DNA of 64,000 bases. It comes from JAEMQF01 sp963850525. GTDB lineage: Bacteria; Pseudomonadota; Gammaproteobacteria; Burkholderiales; Burkholderiaceae_C. The notes below the pieces were generated by a model. The model made no database searches. It was not told the DNA's origin and worked only from the letters and a program-made list of their open reading frames with translations. Below are positions 26,893 to 34,658 of the stretch, in pieces. A program made the translations under genes and the position numbers. The stretch's first letter is position 1, and every line of letters starts with the position of its first letter. Location of the stretch: positions 186,001 to 250,000 of the forward strand of contig CAWKLQ010000004.1 in assembly GCA_963850525.1 (NCBI GenBank), in the 5' to 3' direction.

Positions 26893-27696
26893 ATGCAGAC
26901 ACTCATTTGGTTGGTCGCGTTGGCGGCGCTGGGCTTGCTCGCAGTGGCATTGGCCATCTGGGCATTGCAGGTGCGCAGACAGAAAGCCGCCGCGACCCTC
27001 CCCACGGAATGGCCGCTCGTTCCGCGACCCGTGTTTTCCTTGGAAGAACGGCGCGTCTATCGTTTGCTGCGCGAGGCGCTGCCGCACCACATCGTGCTGT
27101 CCAAGCTGCCTTTGGTCCGGTTCTGCCAACCCGGCGACCCGGCGGAGACCAGATTCTGGTTCGACTTGCTGGGGGCGATCCACGTCACGTTTGCCGTGTG
27201 CAGCGCGAATGGGCGCGTCCTGGCTGCGGTTGATCTGGACACGGAACGCGGCGTCTCCAGGCGTGCGCAATTGATCAAGCACTCGGTGCTGATGGCGTGC
27301 CGGGTCAGGTACATGCGCTGCCCGCTGGAACATCTGCCGTCGGTGGCCGAACTCCAGTTGCTCGTCCCCCAGGGAGGCGCCGCAGCGCGCGGACCGCTGG
27401 CCAATGGACAGGGCACGCACCGGATCAGCAACGCGAGCGCCAGCCTTTCGAACACGGTTGCGCACCGCCGCGCCGAACGCACTGCGCTTTGGCAGGATTC
27501 GTCACTGTTCCAGGACTCGTTCTTTGCGCCCGACATTCGGGTCGACGCGTTTGGACAAAGCGACTTCGGCGGGCACAGTGACGCTCCGGCTGCCGCGAGC
27601 TACGCGAAAGCGGCCCCGGCGAACGGCAGCGACGACGATGACGTCGTGGGCGTCGTGGTCGACTCGCCGCCAGCGAATCGACCCACGCACCACTGA
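26893..27696 (+). CDS. Membrane-anchored DUF2726-domain protein
   Basis: A 267-residue protein with an N-terminal membrane helix (about residues 3-26), then a DUF2726-type domain: RPVFSLEERRVYRLLREALP, HHIVLSKLPLVRFC, VTFAVCSANGRVLAAVDLD and QLIKHSVLMACRVRYMR. This family has a restriction-endonuclease-like fold in some members. The long C-terminal part (from about 165) is low-complexity, rich in Ala/Ser/Asp, and looks disordered. The function is unknown. I chose the ATG at 26893; a GTG two codons upstream at 26887 is possible. Confidence 0.82.
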   Translation: MQTLIWLVALAALGLLAVALAIWALQVRRQKAAATLPTEWPLVPRPVFSLEERRVYRLLREALPHHIVLSKLPLVRFCQPGDPAETRFWFDLLGAIHVTFAVCSANGRVLAAVDLDTERGVSRRAQLIKHSVLMACRVRYMRCPLEHLPSVAELQLLVPQGGAAARGPLANGQGTHRISNASASLSNTVAHRRAERTALWQDSSLFQDSFFAPDIRVDAFGQSDFGGHSDAPAAASYAKAAPANGSDDDDVVGVVVDSPPANRPTHH

Positions 27697-27748
27697 GCGT
27701 TTCCTCGGGTCGCGTCGGGCGGGCACGGCCGCGGCGTAGCATCGCCGC

Positions 27749-28801
27749 ATGTCGCACCTCGATGCTTCGACTCGACCCACACCATTTTCCGGGCTTGACC
27801 CCGATTGCGTGCTGGACGCGCTGTCCAGCGTCGGCCTGCAGGGCGACGGCCGACAGATTCAGCTCAACTCCTATGAAAACCGGGTCTACCAGGTCTTTCT
27901 CGACGATGGCCGTGTCGTCGTCGCCAAGTTCTACCGGCCAGGACGATGGAGCGACGCCCAGATCCTCGAAGAACACGAGTTTGTCGAGCACCTGGCGCGC
28001 GCCGAATTGCCCGTCGCTCCAGCGTGGTCGATGGCCGTCGACGGTGCGGCGAATTCGGCGACGCGTTGTCGCCTGATCGCCCCGACCCTGGCCCAGTTCG
28101 ACACGCCCACAGGACCGTATCGATTCAGTGTGGCCACAAGACTTTCGGGCCGCGCGCCGGAACTCGACGATGCCGATACCTTGCGCCGCATGGGAAGTGC
28201 GATTGGCCGCATGCATGCGGTCGGGCGGCAGTCGAGTTTCGCGTTTCGCCCGCGCCTCGATGTCGACACCATGGGCACAGCGAACCGCGAGTGGCTGCTG
28301 GCGTCGGATTTCATTGCGCCCACGGCCTTGGCCCCCTGGCGCGCCGCCGCCGATGCCGCGCTCGCCGCCGTCACCGCGGCATTCGCCGACGTCGGCGCTT
28401 GCCGCGTATTGCGTCTGCACGGCGATTGCCACCTCGGGAACGTCTTGTGGGCAGACAGCGGCCCGCAGTTTGTTGATTTCGACGACGCCTGCACCGGGCC
28501 GGCCATCCAGGACCTCTGGATGCTGCTCTCGGGCGATCATGCGGCGATGCAGAGCCAAATAGCTGCAGTGCTCGAGGGCTACCGCAGGTTCACTGAGTTC
28601 GATCGCGCCGAACTCAGGCTGATCGAGCCGCTGCGCACCTTGCGCATGCTGCGCCACAGCGCGTGGATCGCGCAGCGCTGGGCCGACCCCGCGTTCCCCG
28701 CTGCATTCCCTTGGTTTTCCGAACCGGCCTACTGGCAGGAGCAGGCCGCCAATCTGCGCGACCAGGTCGACGCGATGCAAAGTCCGCCGCTGCGAGTTTG
28801 A
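27749..28801 (+). CDS. srkA: Stress-response serine/threonine protein kinase SrkA/YihE-like
   Basis: An APH-fold kinase. SrkA in E. coli protects against stress-induced death and acts with the Cpx response. The 350-residue product has LNSYENRVYQVFLDDGRVVVAKFYRPGRW (ATP-binding lysine in VVAKFY), EEHEFVEHLARAELPV, the catalytic LHGDCHLGNVLW (HGDxHxxN) and the DFG-equivalent FVDFDDACTGPAIQDLWML. A -10-like TAGCAT (27737-27742) ends 6 nt before the ATG with no ribosome-binding site, consistent with a leaderless message. It converges on htpG with a 7-nt gap. Confidence 0.9.
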   Translation: MSHLDASTRPTPFSGLDPDCVLDALSSVGLQGDGRQIQLNSYENRVYQVFLDDGRVVVAKFYRPGRWSDAQILEEHEFVEHLARAELPVAPAWSMAVDGAANSATRCRLIAPTLAQFDTPTGPYRFSVATRLSGRAPELDDADTLRRMGSAIGRMHAVGRQSSFAFRPRLDVDTMGTANREWLLASDFIAPTALAPWRAAADAALAAVTAAFADVGACRVLRLHGDCHLGNVLWADSGPQFVDFDDACTGPAIQDLWMLLSGDHAAMQSQIAAVLEGYRRFTEFDRAELRLIEPLRTLRMLRHSAWIAQRWADPAFPAAFPWFSEPAYWQEQAANLRDQVDAMQSPPLRV

Positions 28802-28808
28802 GCTTCGT

Positions 28809-30689
28809 TCAAGCCAGAAGGAGTGAATTCACGCGGCGCACGTAGGCCGCCGGATCTTCCAAGTGGCCCCCTTCGGCGAGCAGCGCCTGATCGAGCAGGA
28901 TGTGCGCCAGGTCGTCGAAGCGTTCGCTGCCCTCCAGGCGCTTCACGAGCGCGTGCCCGGCGTTGATCTCGAGAATCGGTTGAGCCTTCGGCGCATCCTG
29001 CCCGGCTTGTTTGAGCATTCGCGCCAGATGCGCGCTCATGTCGCCTTCCTCGACGACGAGGCACGCCGGCGAGTCGACGAGCCGCGTCGTCACGCGCACG
29101 TCTTTGACACGATCCTTGAGCGTGATCTTGAGGCGCTCGAGCACGGGTTTGAACGCCGTCGAAGCCTCCTCGGCCTGCTTCTTTTCCGCGTCGTCTTGCA
29201 GCTTGCCCAGGTCGACCGCGCCCTTGGCCACGCTTTGCAGCGAGTGCCCGTCGAATTCATAGAGATGGCTGAGCATCCATTCGTCGACTCGGTCCGTCAG
29301 CAGCAAAACCTCGATGCCCTTCTTCTTGAAGATCTCCAGCTGCGGGCTGCTCTTGGCTGCCGCCAGGCTGTCCGCGGCGATCACGTAGATCGCCTCCTGG
29401 CCCTCCTTCATCCGGCCGACGTAATCGGCAAATGAAACGCCATCGTCGGCGTGCGTCGAGGCGAAGCGATACAGCTTGGCGAGGCGCTCGCGGTTCGTGT
29501 GGTCCTCGCCGATGCCTTCTTTCAGTACCGCGCCAAAGTCTTTCCAGAATGCAGCGTACTTGACCTTCTCCGCAGCGTCTTCGCTGTCCGCCAAGGCTTC
29601 GAGCATGCCCAGCACGCGCTTCGTCGAGCCTTCGCGAATCGCCTTGACGTCGCGACTCTCCTGGAGCAGTTCGCGCGACACGTTCAGCGGCAGGTCGGAG
29701 CTGTCGATCACTCCCTTGACAAATCGCAGGTAGACCGGCATCAAGGCTTCCGCGTCGTCCATGATGAAGACGCGCTTCACGTAGAGCTTGACGCCGCCGC
29801 GCTTGTCGCGGTTCCAAAGGTCGAATGGCGCTTTTGACGGCACGTACAGCAGCTGCGTGTACTCGCTGCGACCCTCGACACGGTTGTGCGTGTACGCCAG
29901 CGGCGGCTCGGTGTCGTAGCTGATCTGTTTGTAGAACTCCTGATACTGCTCGGGCGTGATGTCGCTCTTGCTGCGCGTCCAGAGCGCCGCCGCCTTGTTG
30001 ACTGCCGTCCACTCGTCGCGCAGCACCTGCTTTTTCGCTTCGTCGTCCCACTCCTCCTTCTGCATGAGGATGGGCAACGAGATGTGGTCGGAGTACTTGC
30101 CGATGATGGACTTGAGCTTCCAGCCGCTCAGGAACTCGTCTTCCTCGGCACGCAAGTGCAAAGTGACGCTCGTGCCGCGCTGCGCGCGATTGATCGACTC
30201 CACCTCGAAGTCGCCGTCGCCCTTGGAGCTCCAGCGAACGCCCTCTTCAGATTTGAGCCCGGCGCGGCGCGATTCCACGCTGATGCTGTCGGCGACGATG
30301 AATCCGCTGTAAAAGCCCACGCCGAATTGCCCGATCAGCTGTGCGTCTTTCTTCTGTTCGCCTTCCAACGCGGCCATGAACTCGCGCGTCCCGCTTTTGG
30401 CGATCGTTCCCAGATTCGCAATCGCCTCGTCTTGCGACAAGCCGATGCCGTTGTCGTGGATCGTGATCGTGCGCGCAGGCGCATCGAAGCTGACGCGCAC
30501 CTCGAGCGTGGGTGCGTCTTCGTACAACGCCGCGTTGTTCAGCGCCTCGAAGCGAAGCTTGTCGCACGCATCCGAGGCGTTGGAAATCAGTTCACGAAGA
30601 AAGATCTCCTTGTTCGAGTACAGCGAGTGGGTGACGAGGTGCAGGATCTGCTTGACTTCGGCCTGGAATGAAAGAGTCTGCTTGGTCAT
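28809..30689 (-). CDS. htpG: Molecular chaperone HtpG (Hsp90)
   Basis: Bacterial Hsp90, an ATP-dependent chaperone that works with the DnaK system. The 626-residue product has the GHKL ATPase N-domain (LRELISNASDACDKLR, DNGIGLSQDEAI, IGQFGVGFYSGF), the middle domain (VKRVFIMDDAEALMPVYLRF, SRELLQESRDVKAI) and the C-terminal dimerisation domain. Length is normal. A heat-shock sigma-32 promoter is visible 38-65 nt upstream. It follows the FAD-linked oxidase gene on the same strand but has its own promoter. Confidence 0.97.
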   Translation of the reverse strand: MTKQTLSFQAEVKQILHLVTHSLYSNKEIFLRELISNASDACDKLRFEALNNAALYEDAPTLEVRVSFDAPARTITIHDNGIGLSQDEAIANLGTIAKSGTREFMAALEGEQKKDAQLIGQFGVGFYSGFIVADSISVESRRAGLKSEEGVRWSSKGDGDFEVESINRAQRGTSVTLHLRAEEDEFLSGWKLKSIIGKYSDHISLPILMQKEEWDDEAKKQVLRDEWTAVNKAAALWTRSKSDITPEQYQEFYKQISYDTEPPLAYTHNRVEGRSEYTQLLYVPSKAPFDLWNRDKRGGVKLYVKRVFIMDDAEALMPVYLRFVKGVIDSSDLPLNVSRELLQESRDVKAIREGSTKRVLGMLEALADSEDAAEKVKYAAFWKDFGAVLKEGIGEDHTNRERLAKLYRFASTHADDGVSFADYVGRMKEGQEAIYVIAADSLAAAKSSPQLEIFKKKGIEVLLLTDRVDEWMLSHLYEFDGHSLQSVAKGAVDLGKLQDDAEKKQAEEASTAFKPVLERLKITLKDRVKDVRVTTRLVDSPACLVVEEGDMSAHLARMLKQAGQDAPKAQPILEINAGHALVKRLEGSERFDDLAHILLDQALLAEGGHLEDPAAYVRRVNSLLLA

Positions 30690-30726
30690 GGTTTGTTCGG
30701 GGTGAGGTTGGCGTCGCGACGCCGGC

Positions 30727-30754
30727 AGATGGCGGCGCGGCCGCGATTTTCAAG
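30727..30754 (-). promoter_or_regulatory. Sigma-32 heat-shock promoter of htpG
   Basis: The minus strand reads CTTGAAA, a 13-nt spacer, then CGCCATCT. This matches the sigma-32 consensus CTTGAAA / CCCCATNT at all seven positions of the -35 and all but one of the -10. It ends 37 nt before the htpG ATG. Confidence 0.8.
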
Positions 30755-30786
30755 ACGCGCCACCGACCGCTCTGCCCACGAAAGCA

Positions 30787-32208
30787 CTAGAGGGAGAAAA
30801 TTTTTCCGGGGTTCATGATGTTCTTCGGGTCCAGCGCACGCTTGATGGTGCGCATCATCTCCACCGCCAACTCACCGGCTTCCTCCACCAGGAACTCTTG
30901 CTTGTGCAGCCCCACGCCGTGCTCTCCGGTGCAAGTGCCTTGCAGGCGCAGCGCGCGCCGTACGACGGCCACGTTGAGCGCTTCGGCGGCTTCGCGCTCT
31001 GCAGGAACTGCCGGGTCCACCAGGTAGGCGACGTGAAAATTGCCGTCGCCAACGTGGCCGACGGTGTAGTGCGTCACGCCGGCCCGCTTCGCCTCCTCCA
31101 GCGCCTGGGTCACGCACTCGGCCAGGCGCGAAATCGGGACGCAGGTGTCGGTGGTCACGGTGCGGCAGCCCGGCCGGATTTGCATGCCCGCGAAGTACGC
31201 GTGGTGCCTTGCTGTCCACAACCGGGTTCGTTCTTCCGGGGTTGTGGCCCACTGGAACTGCTCGCCGCCGAAGCCGCTTGCGATCTCCTGCACCGCCTCG
31301 GCCTGCTCCTTGACGCTCGCCGTGCTGCCGTGAAACTCCATGAGCAACATGGGCTGTTCGAGCAGGCTCAGTTTGTCGTGGGCGTTCACGGCACGCACCG
31401 CGTTCGCGTCGAGCAACTCGCAGCGCGCGATGGGGATTCCGAGTTGAATCAGCTGGATCGTCGTGTTCACGGCGGCGCCGACGTCCGGAAAGTGGCATAC
31501 CGCAGCGACGACCGCCTCGGGCAGCGGGTACAGACGCACCGTGACCTCGGTCATCACGCCCAGGGTGCCCTCGCTGCCCACGAGCAGACGCGTCAGGTCG
31601 TAGCCGGCGCTGGACTTTCGGGCGCGCGTTCCAGTGCGAACAATGTCGCCATTGGCCGTGACCACCGTCAGGGCCAGCACGTTCTCGCGCATCGTTCCAT
31701 AGCGCACCGCGTTCGTTCCGCTCGCGCGCGTAGCCGCCATGCCCCCCAGGGTGGCGTCGGCGCCCGGATCGATCGGAAAGAACAGGCCCGTGTCCTTGAT
31801 TTCCCGATTCAGTTGCGTGCGTGTCACACCGGCCTGAACCGTCACCGTCAGGTCTTCCGGATGCACTGCGATGACCTGATTCATTCGACTCAGGTCGATG
31901 CTCACGCCGCCCTGAACCGCCAGGAGGTGGCCCTCGAGCGACGAACCCACACCGAATGGAATCACCGGCACCGCGTATTCGCTCGCAAGTTTGACGACGA
32001 ACGCGACCTCTTCGGTACTCAGTGCGAATACCACTGCGTCAGGCGGGGTGACTTCGAATGGGGACTCGTCACGTCCGTGCTGCTCACAGACCGCCTGAGA
32101 TGTTGAACAGCGCTCGGCAAAGCGCTCCTTCAGTCGATCGAGCATCGCTGCGGGCACCGTCCGGTGCTCGAATTTCGGAATCGCGTGGGACGGCAACGGG
32201 GCATTCAT
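30787..32208 (-). CDS. FAD-linked oxidase, D-lactate dehydrogenase (LDHD/GlcD) type
   Basis: A 473-residue flavoprotein of the FAD_binding_4 / FAD-oxidase_C family, which oxidises D-2-hydroxyacids such as D-lactate or glycolate. The FAD-binding domain shows VIPFGVGSSLEGHL and IDPGADATLGGMAATRASGTNAVRYGTM (as DPGADATLGGMAATRASGTN). The C-terminal part has GHVGDGNFHV and LQGTCTGEHGVGLHKQEFL. The ATG at 32208 with GGAGATTCC upstream is the right start. It diverges from the adenosyltransferase gene. The exact substrate cannot be fixed from sequence alone. Confidence 0.9.
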   Translation of the reverse strand: MNAPLPSHAIPKFEHRTVPAAMLDRLKERFAERCSTSQAVCEQHGRDESPFEVTPPDAVVFALSTEEVAFVVKLASEYAVPVIPFGVGSSLEGHLLAVQGGVSIDLSRMNQVIAVHPEDLTVTVQAGVTRTQLNREIKDTGLFFPIDPGADATLGGMAATRASGTNAVRYGTMRENVLALTVVTANGDIVRTGTRARKSSAGYDLTRLLVGSEGTLGVMTEVTVRLYPLPEAVVAAVCHFPDVGAAVNTTIQLIQLGIPIARCELLDANAVRAVNAHDKLSLLEQPMLLMEFHGSTASVKEQAEAVQEIASGFGGEQFQWATTPEERTRLWTARHHAYFAGMQIRPGCRTVTTDTCVPISRLAECVTQALEEAKRAGVTHYTVGHVGDGNFHVAYLVDPAVPAEREAAEALNVAVVRRALRLQGTCTGEHGVGLHKQEFLVEEAGELAVEMMRTIKRALDPKNIMNPGKIFSL

Positions 32209-32287
32209 GATGGAATCTCCAGCGCACCGGCGTGGCGCACAGACGGCAGATTCTATGCAGCCGCCGCAAGGCCTTAACATTCCGGGC

Positions 32288-32863
32288 ATGGCGAATCGCC
32301 TCACGCAAATCGCGACGCGCACGGGCGACGACGGAACCACCGGCCTGGGTGACGGCTCGAGAGTCGCGAAGAGCCACCTGCGTATCTGCGCAATGGGCGA
32401 GGTCGATGAGCTCAACTCGCACCTCGGCGTGTTGCTCGCCGAGCCCTTGCCCGCTGAAGTTCGCCGCCTCCTCATCGAGGTTCAGCACGAGCTGTTCAAC
32501 CTCGGCGGTGAGCTGTCGATTCCGGGCTTCGAGCTGCTGAAAGCTGCGGCCGTGGTGCGCCTCGACGAGGCGCTCGCTCACTTCAACGCGGCGTTGCCCC
32601 GACTCAAGGAGTTCATTCTCCCGGCCGGGACCCGAAGCGCGGCCCTCGCACACGTGGCGCGCAGCGTTGCGCGGCGGGCCGAACGCGCCGTCGTGACGCT
32701 CGGGGCCGCCGAGCCGTTGCGCGCGGAACCGCGCCAGTACCTGAATCGCCTCAGCGACTTGCTGTTCGTGCTGGCCCGTTCGCTGAATCGCGCCAACCTG
32801 GACGGGCTGGGCGGTGACGACGTCTACTGGAGCAGCGAGCGCCTCGCGCGCGACGCCGATTGA
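32288..32863 (+). CDS. PduO-type cob(I)yrinic acid a,c-diamide adenosyltransferase
   Basis: Transfers the adenosyl group of ATP to Co(I) corrinoids to make adenosylcobalamin. The 191-residue product carries the PduO signatures TRTGDDGTTGLGDGSRVAKS near the N-terminus, GEVDELNSHLG and the C-terminal FILPAGTRSAALAHVARSVARRAERAV (split FILPAGTRSAALAH / ARSVARRAERAV). The ATG at 32288 follows a -10-like TAACAT by 7 nt without a ribosome-binding site, so the message may be leaderless. The stop codon sits inside a long palindrome shared with the convergent EF-hand gene. Confidence 0.93.
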   Translation: MANRLTQIATRTGDDGTTGLGDGSRVAKSHLRICAMGEVDELNSHLGVLLAEPLPAEVRRLLIEVQHELFNLGGELSIPGFELLKAAAVVRLDEALAHFNAALPRLKEFILPAGTRSAALAHVARSVARRAERAVVTLGAAEPLRAEPRQYLNRLSDLLFVLARSLNRANLDGLGGDDVYWSSERLARDAD

Positions 32864-32884
32864 CGGCTGCGGCCGTCAATCGGC
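32855..32884. terminator. Long perfect palindrome at the convergent 3' ends
   Basis: GCCGATTGACGGC and GCCGTCAATCGGC form a 13-bp perfect stem with a TGCG loop. The first arm contains the adenosyltransferase stop codon and the element ends 9 nt before the EF-hand gene's stop. No T-run follows on either strand, so it is a candidate bidirectional, non-canonical terminator or RNA 3'-end protector. Confidence 0.5.
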
Positions 32885-32893
32885 TCAAGTTCA

Positions 32894-33172
32894 CTACGCC
32901 CGCGCGAAGCCGGCGGCAAACTCTTCCAGGTCGAGCGCACCGTCGCGATTGACATCAAGAGCGTCAAAGCGCTCAGGCAGGATGCCCCAGCGCAGCGCTT
33001 CCGCCTTGGTCAACTGCCCATCGTCGTTCGCGTCCGCCTTACTGAACGTGGCCTCCATGACCACACGGTCCCACGCGGACGGTTCCGCCGCGGCAGCTGC
33101 AAACGCGTAAGCTGCAAAGGGCGCGGCGGCAACCAGTAGGGCTCTTCTTGCAGCGTTGGACAGTCGGTTCAT
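32894..33172 (-). CDS. Small exported EF-hand protein
   Basis: A 92-residue protein with an N-terminal signal peptide (about residues 1-28, ending near AAAAA) and two EF-hand loops: KADANDDGQLTKAEAL (about 45-60) and DVNRDGALDLEEFAAG (about 73-88). Both have Asp at loop positions 1, 3 and 5 and Glu near position 12, so calcium binding is plausible. Role unknown. It converges on the adenosyltransferase gene. Confidence 0.85.
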   Translation of the reverse strand: MNRLSNAARRALLVAAAPFAAYAFAAAAAEPSAWDRVVMEATFSKADANDDGQLTKAEALRWGILPERFDALDVNRDGALDLEEFAAGFARA

Positions 33173-33303
33173 CGCAGTTCTCCCAGCTGACGAGCAAGCG
33201 ATGGGACATTGAACCGCATGCGAGGCGTCTGCGCACGCCCGGCTTGCGCACCATCACTCGCCTTACAGCTGATGACGCTGGATTACACGTTGTTGCGGGT
33301 GGC

Positions 33304-34425
33304 TCAGCGCCGACGCGCCTGGACAGCGTCGGCAAGCAGGTCCAGGACTTCGAGCGAGTCGTCCCAGCCGATGCACGCGTCCGTGATGCTTTGCCCGTAA
33401 TTGAGGTTCGCCGGGTCGTCTTTGCCGGCGTTGAATTTCTGCGCTCCGGAAACCAGGTGGCTTTCGATCATCAAGCCGAAGATGCAGTCTGCGCCGCTGC
33501 TGACTTGCGCTGCGACGTTCCGCGCCACGTCGACTTGTCGCTCATGCTGTTTGCCGCTGTTGGCGTGGCTGCAGTCGATCATCAAGGTGCAGTCGAGCTT
33601 GGCCGCTTCGATCTCTTTGCACGCCGCGGCCACATGCGCGGCGTCGTAGTTGGGCGCCTTGCCGCCGCGCAGGATGACGTGGCAATCCTTGTTGCCCTTG
33701 GTCTCGACGATCGCGACCTGACCGTTCTTGTGCACCGACAGAAAGTGGTGCGGGCGCGCCGCGGCCTGAATGGCGTCGATCGCAATCCGAATATTTCCAT
33801 CGGTGCCGTTCTTGAACCCGATCGGCGCTGACAACCCAGACGCCAGCTCGCGATGCACTTGACTCTCCGTCGTGCGTGCGCCGATCGCGCCCCAGGCGAT
33901 CAAGTCGCCGAGGTACTGCGGCGAGATGACGTCCAGAAACTCGCTGCCCGCCGGCAGGCCCAGGCGGTTGATTTCGAGCAGCAACTGCCTGGCGATGCGC
34001 AGGCCTTCGTCGATCCGGTAGCTTTCATCGAGGTACGGGTCGTTGATCAGCCCCTTCCAGCCCACCGTCGTGCGGGGCTTCTCGAAGTAGACGCGCATCA
34101 CGATTTCCAGCGTGTCGGCGTAGCGTGCGCGTTGCACGACGAGGCGGCGCGCGTAGTCCAACGCGGCGGCGGGGTCGTGGATCGAACACGGGCCGATGAC
34201 GACGAGCAGCCGGTCGTCCTTGCGTTGCATGATTTGCCGTACCGCGGCGCGCGTCTCGCCGATGAGCCGCTCGGCGGCCGACCCAGCGATCGGGAAGAAG
34301 CGGATCAGGTGTTCGGGCGGCGGCAGTGGCGTCACGTCTTTGATGCGCTGGTCGTCGGTCTGACTCGTTCGCTCGGTGCTCGCATGCCACGCGTCTGCGG
34401 CGGTGAGGGGTTTGGGGGTGGCCAT
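33304..34425 (-). CDS. aroG: 3-deoxy-7-phosphoheptulonate synthase (class I DAHP synthase)
   Basis: Catalyses the first step of aromatic amino acid biosynthesis, joining phosphoenolpyruvate and erythrose 4-phosphate. The 373-residue product has VIGPCSIHDPAAALDYA, MRVYFEKPRTTVGWKGLINDP (as VYFEKPRTTVGWKGLIND), GARTTESQVHRELASGLS, GFKNGTDGN, VILRGGKAPNY and MIDCSHANS, all AroF/G/H-type motifs. It starts with ATG after CAGGAGACAG. A complete attenuator with an aromatic-rich leader peptide lies directly upstream, so expression is likely tuned to charged Phe/Tyr/Trp tRNAs. Confidence 0.96.
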   Translation of the reverse strand: MATPKPLTAADAWHASTERTSQTDDQRIKDVTPLPPPEHLIRFFPIAGSAAERLIGETRAAVRQIMQRKDDRLLVVIGPCSIHDPAAALDYARRLVVQRARYADTLEIVMRVYFEKPRTTVGWKGLINDPYLDESYRIDEGLRIARQLLLEINRLGLPAGSEFLDVISPQYLGDLIAWGAIGARTTESQVHRELASGLSAPIGFKNGTDGNIRIAIDAIQAAARPHHFLSVHKNGQVAIVETKGNKDCHVILRGGKAPNYDAAHVAAACKEIEAAKLDCTLMIDCSHANSGKQHERQVDVARNVAAQVSSGADCIFGLMIESHLVSGAQKFNAGKDDPANLNYGQSITDACIGWDDSLEVLDLLADAVQARRR

Positions 34426-34466
34426 GGCGCTGTCTCCTGGGGTTTGTTCTGGGGAATTGCGAGTTG

Positions 34467-34499
34467 AAAAAAAACCGCCGGGGGAGACCCGGCGGTTTT
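34467..34499 (-). terminator. Attenuator terminator upstream of aroG
   Basis: On the minus strand AAAACCGCCGGG and CCCGGCGGTTTT form a 12-bp perfect stem with a 5-nt loop, running into eight consecutive T. It lies between the leader peptide stop (34528) and the aroG start (34425), so it must be bypassed for aroG expression. Its 5' arm can pair instead with the segment 34555-34546, which repeats the sequence CCCGGCGGTT of the 3' arm. Confidence 0.88.
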
Positions 34500-34527
34500 G
34501 AAGATTTAGCTGCGCTGCGTTTGCTAC

Positions 34528-34602
34528 CTATGCGCCTGCCTCTCCAACCGCCGGGCGGTGCGAGAACCAAAAGTACGCAAAAAAGTAGGAGGCGCGCTGC
34601 AT
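34528..34602 (-). CDS. Aromatic-rich leader peptide of the aroG attenuator
   Basis: A 24-residue open frame (ATG at 34602, TAG at 34530-34528) whose residues 6-13 read YFFAYFWF: seven aromatic residues out of eight, covering Tyr, Phe and Trp. Codons 16-19 overlap the antiterminator strand (34555-34546). A ribosome stalled in the early aromatic codons would leave that strand free to block the terminator; a ribosome reaching the stop would cover it. This is the layout of trp/phe-type attenuators. The ATG lies 7 nt after an extended -10 and has no ribosome-binding site. Confidence 0.82.
   Translation of the reverse strand: MQRASYFFAYFWFSHRPAVGEAGA
34546..34555 (-). promoter_or_regulatory. Antiterminator strand of the aroG attenuator
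   Basis: The minus-strand sequence CCCGGCGGTT here is identical to the 3' arm of the terminator and can pair perfectly over 10 bp with the terminator's 5' arm (34497-34488). Formation of this pairing would prevent termination. Confidence 0.75.
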
Positions 34603-34609
34603 CGGTCTC

Positions 34610-34618
34610 AATGTACCA
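34610..34618 (-). promoter_or_regulatory. Extended -10 promoter of the aroG leader
   Basis: The minus strand reads TGGTACATT, a TGn-extended -10. It ends 7 nt before the leader-peptide ATG, placing the transcription start at or next to the A of the ATG. It lies in the 56-nt gap after tldD. Confidence 0.5.
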
Positions 34619-34658
34619 CGCCCGAATGCACGGCACCCCGCTCGAGCAGGGCCGCGCA

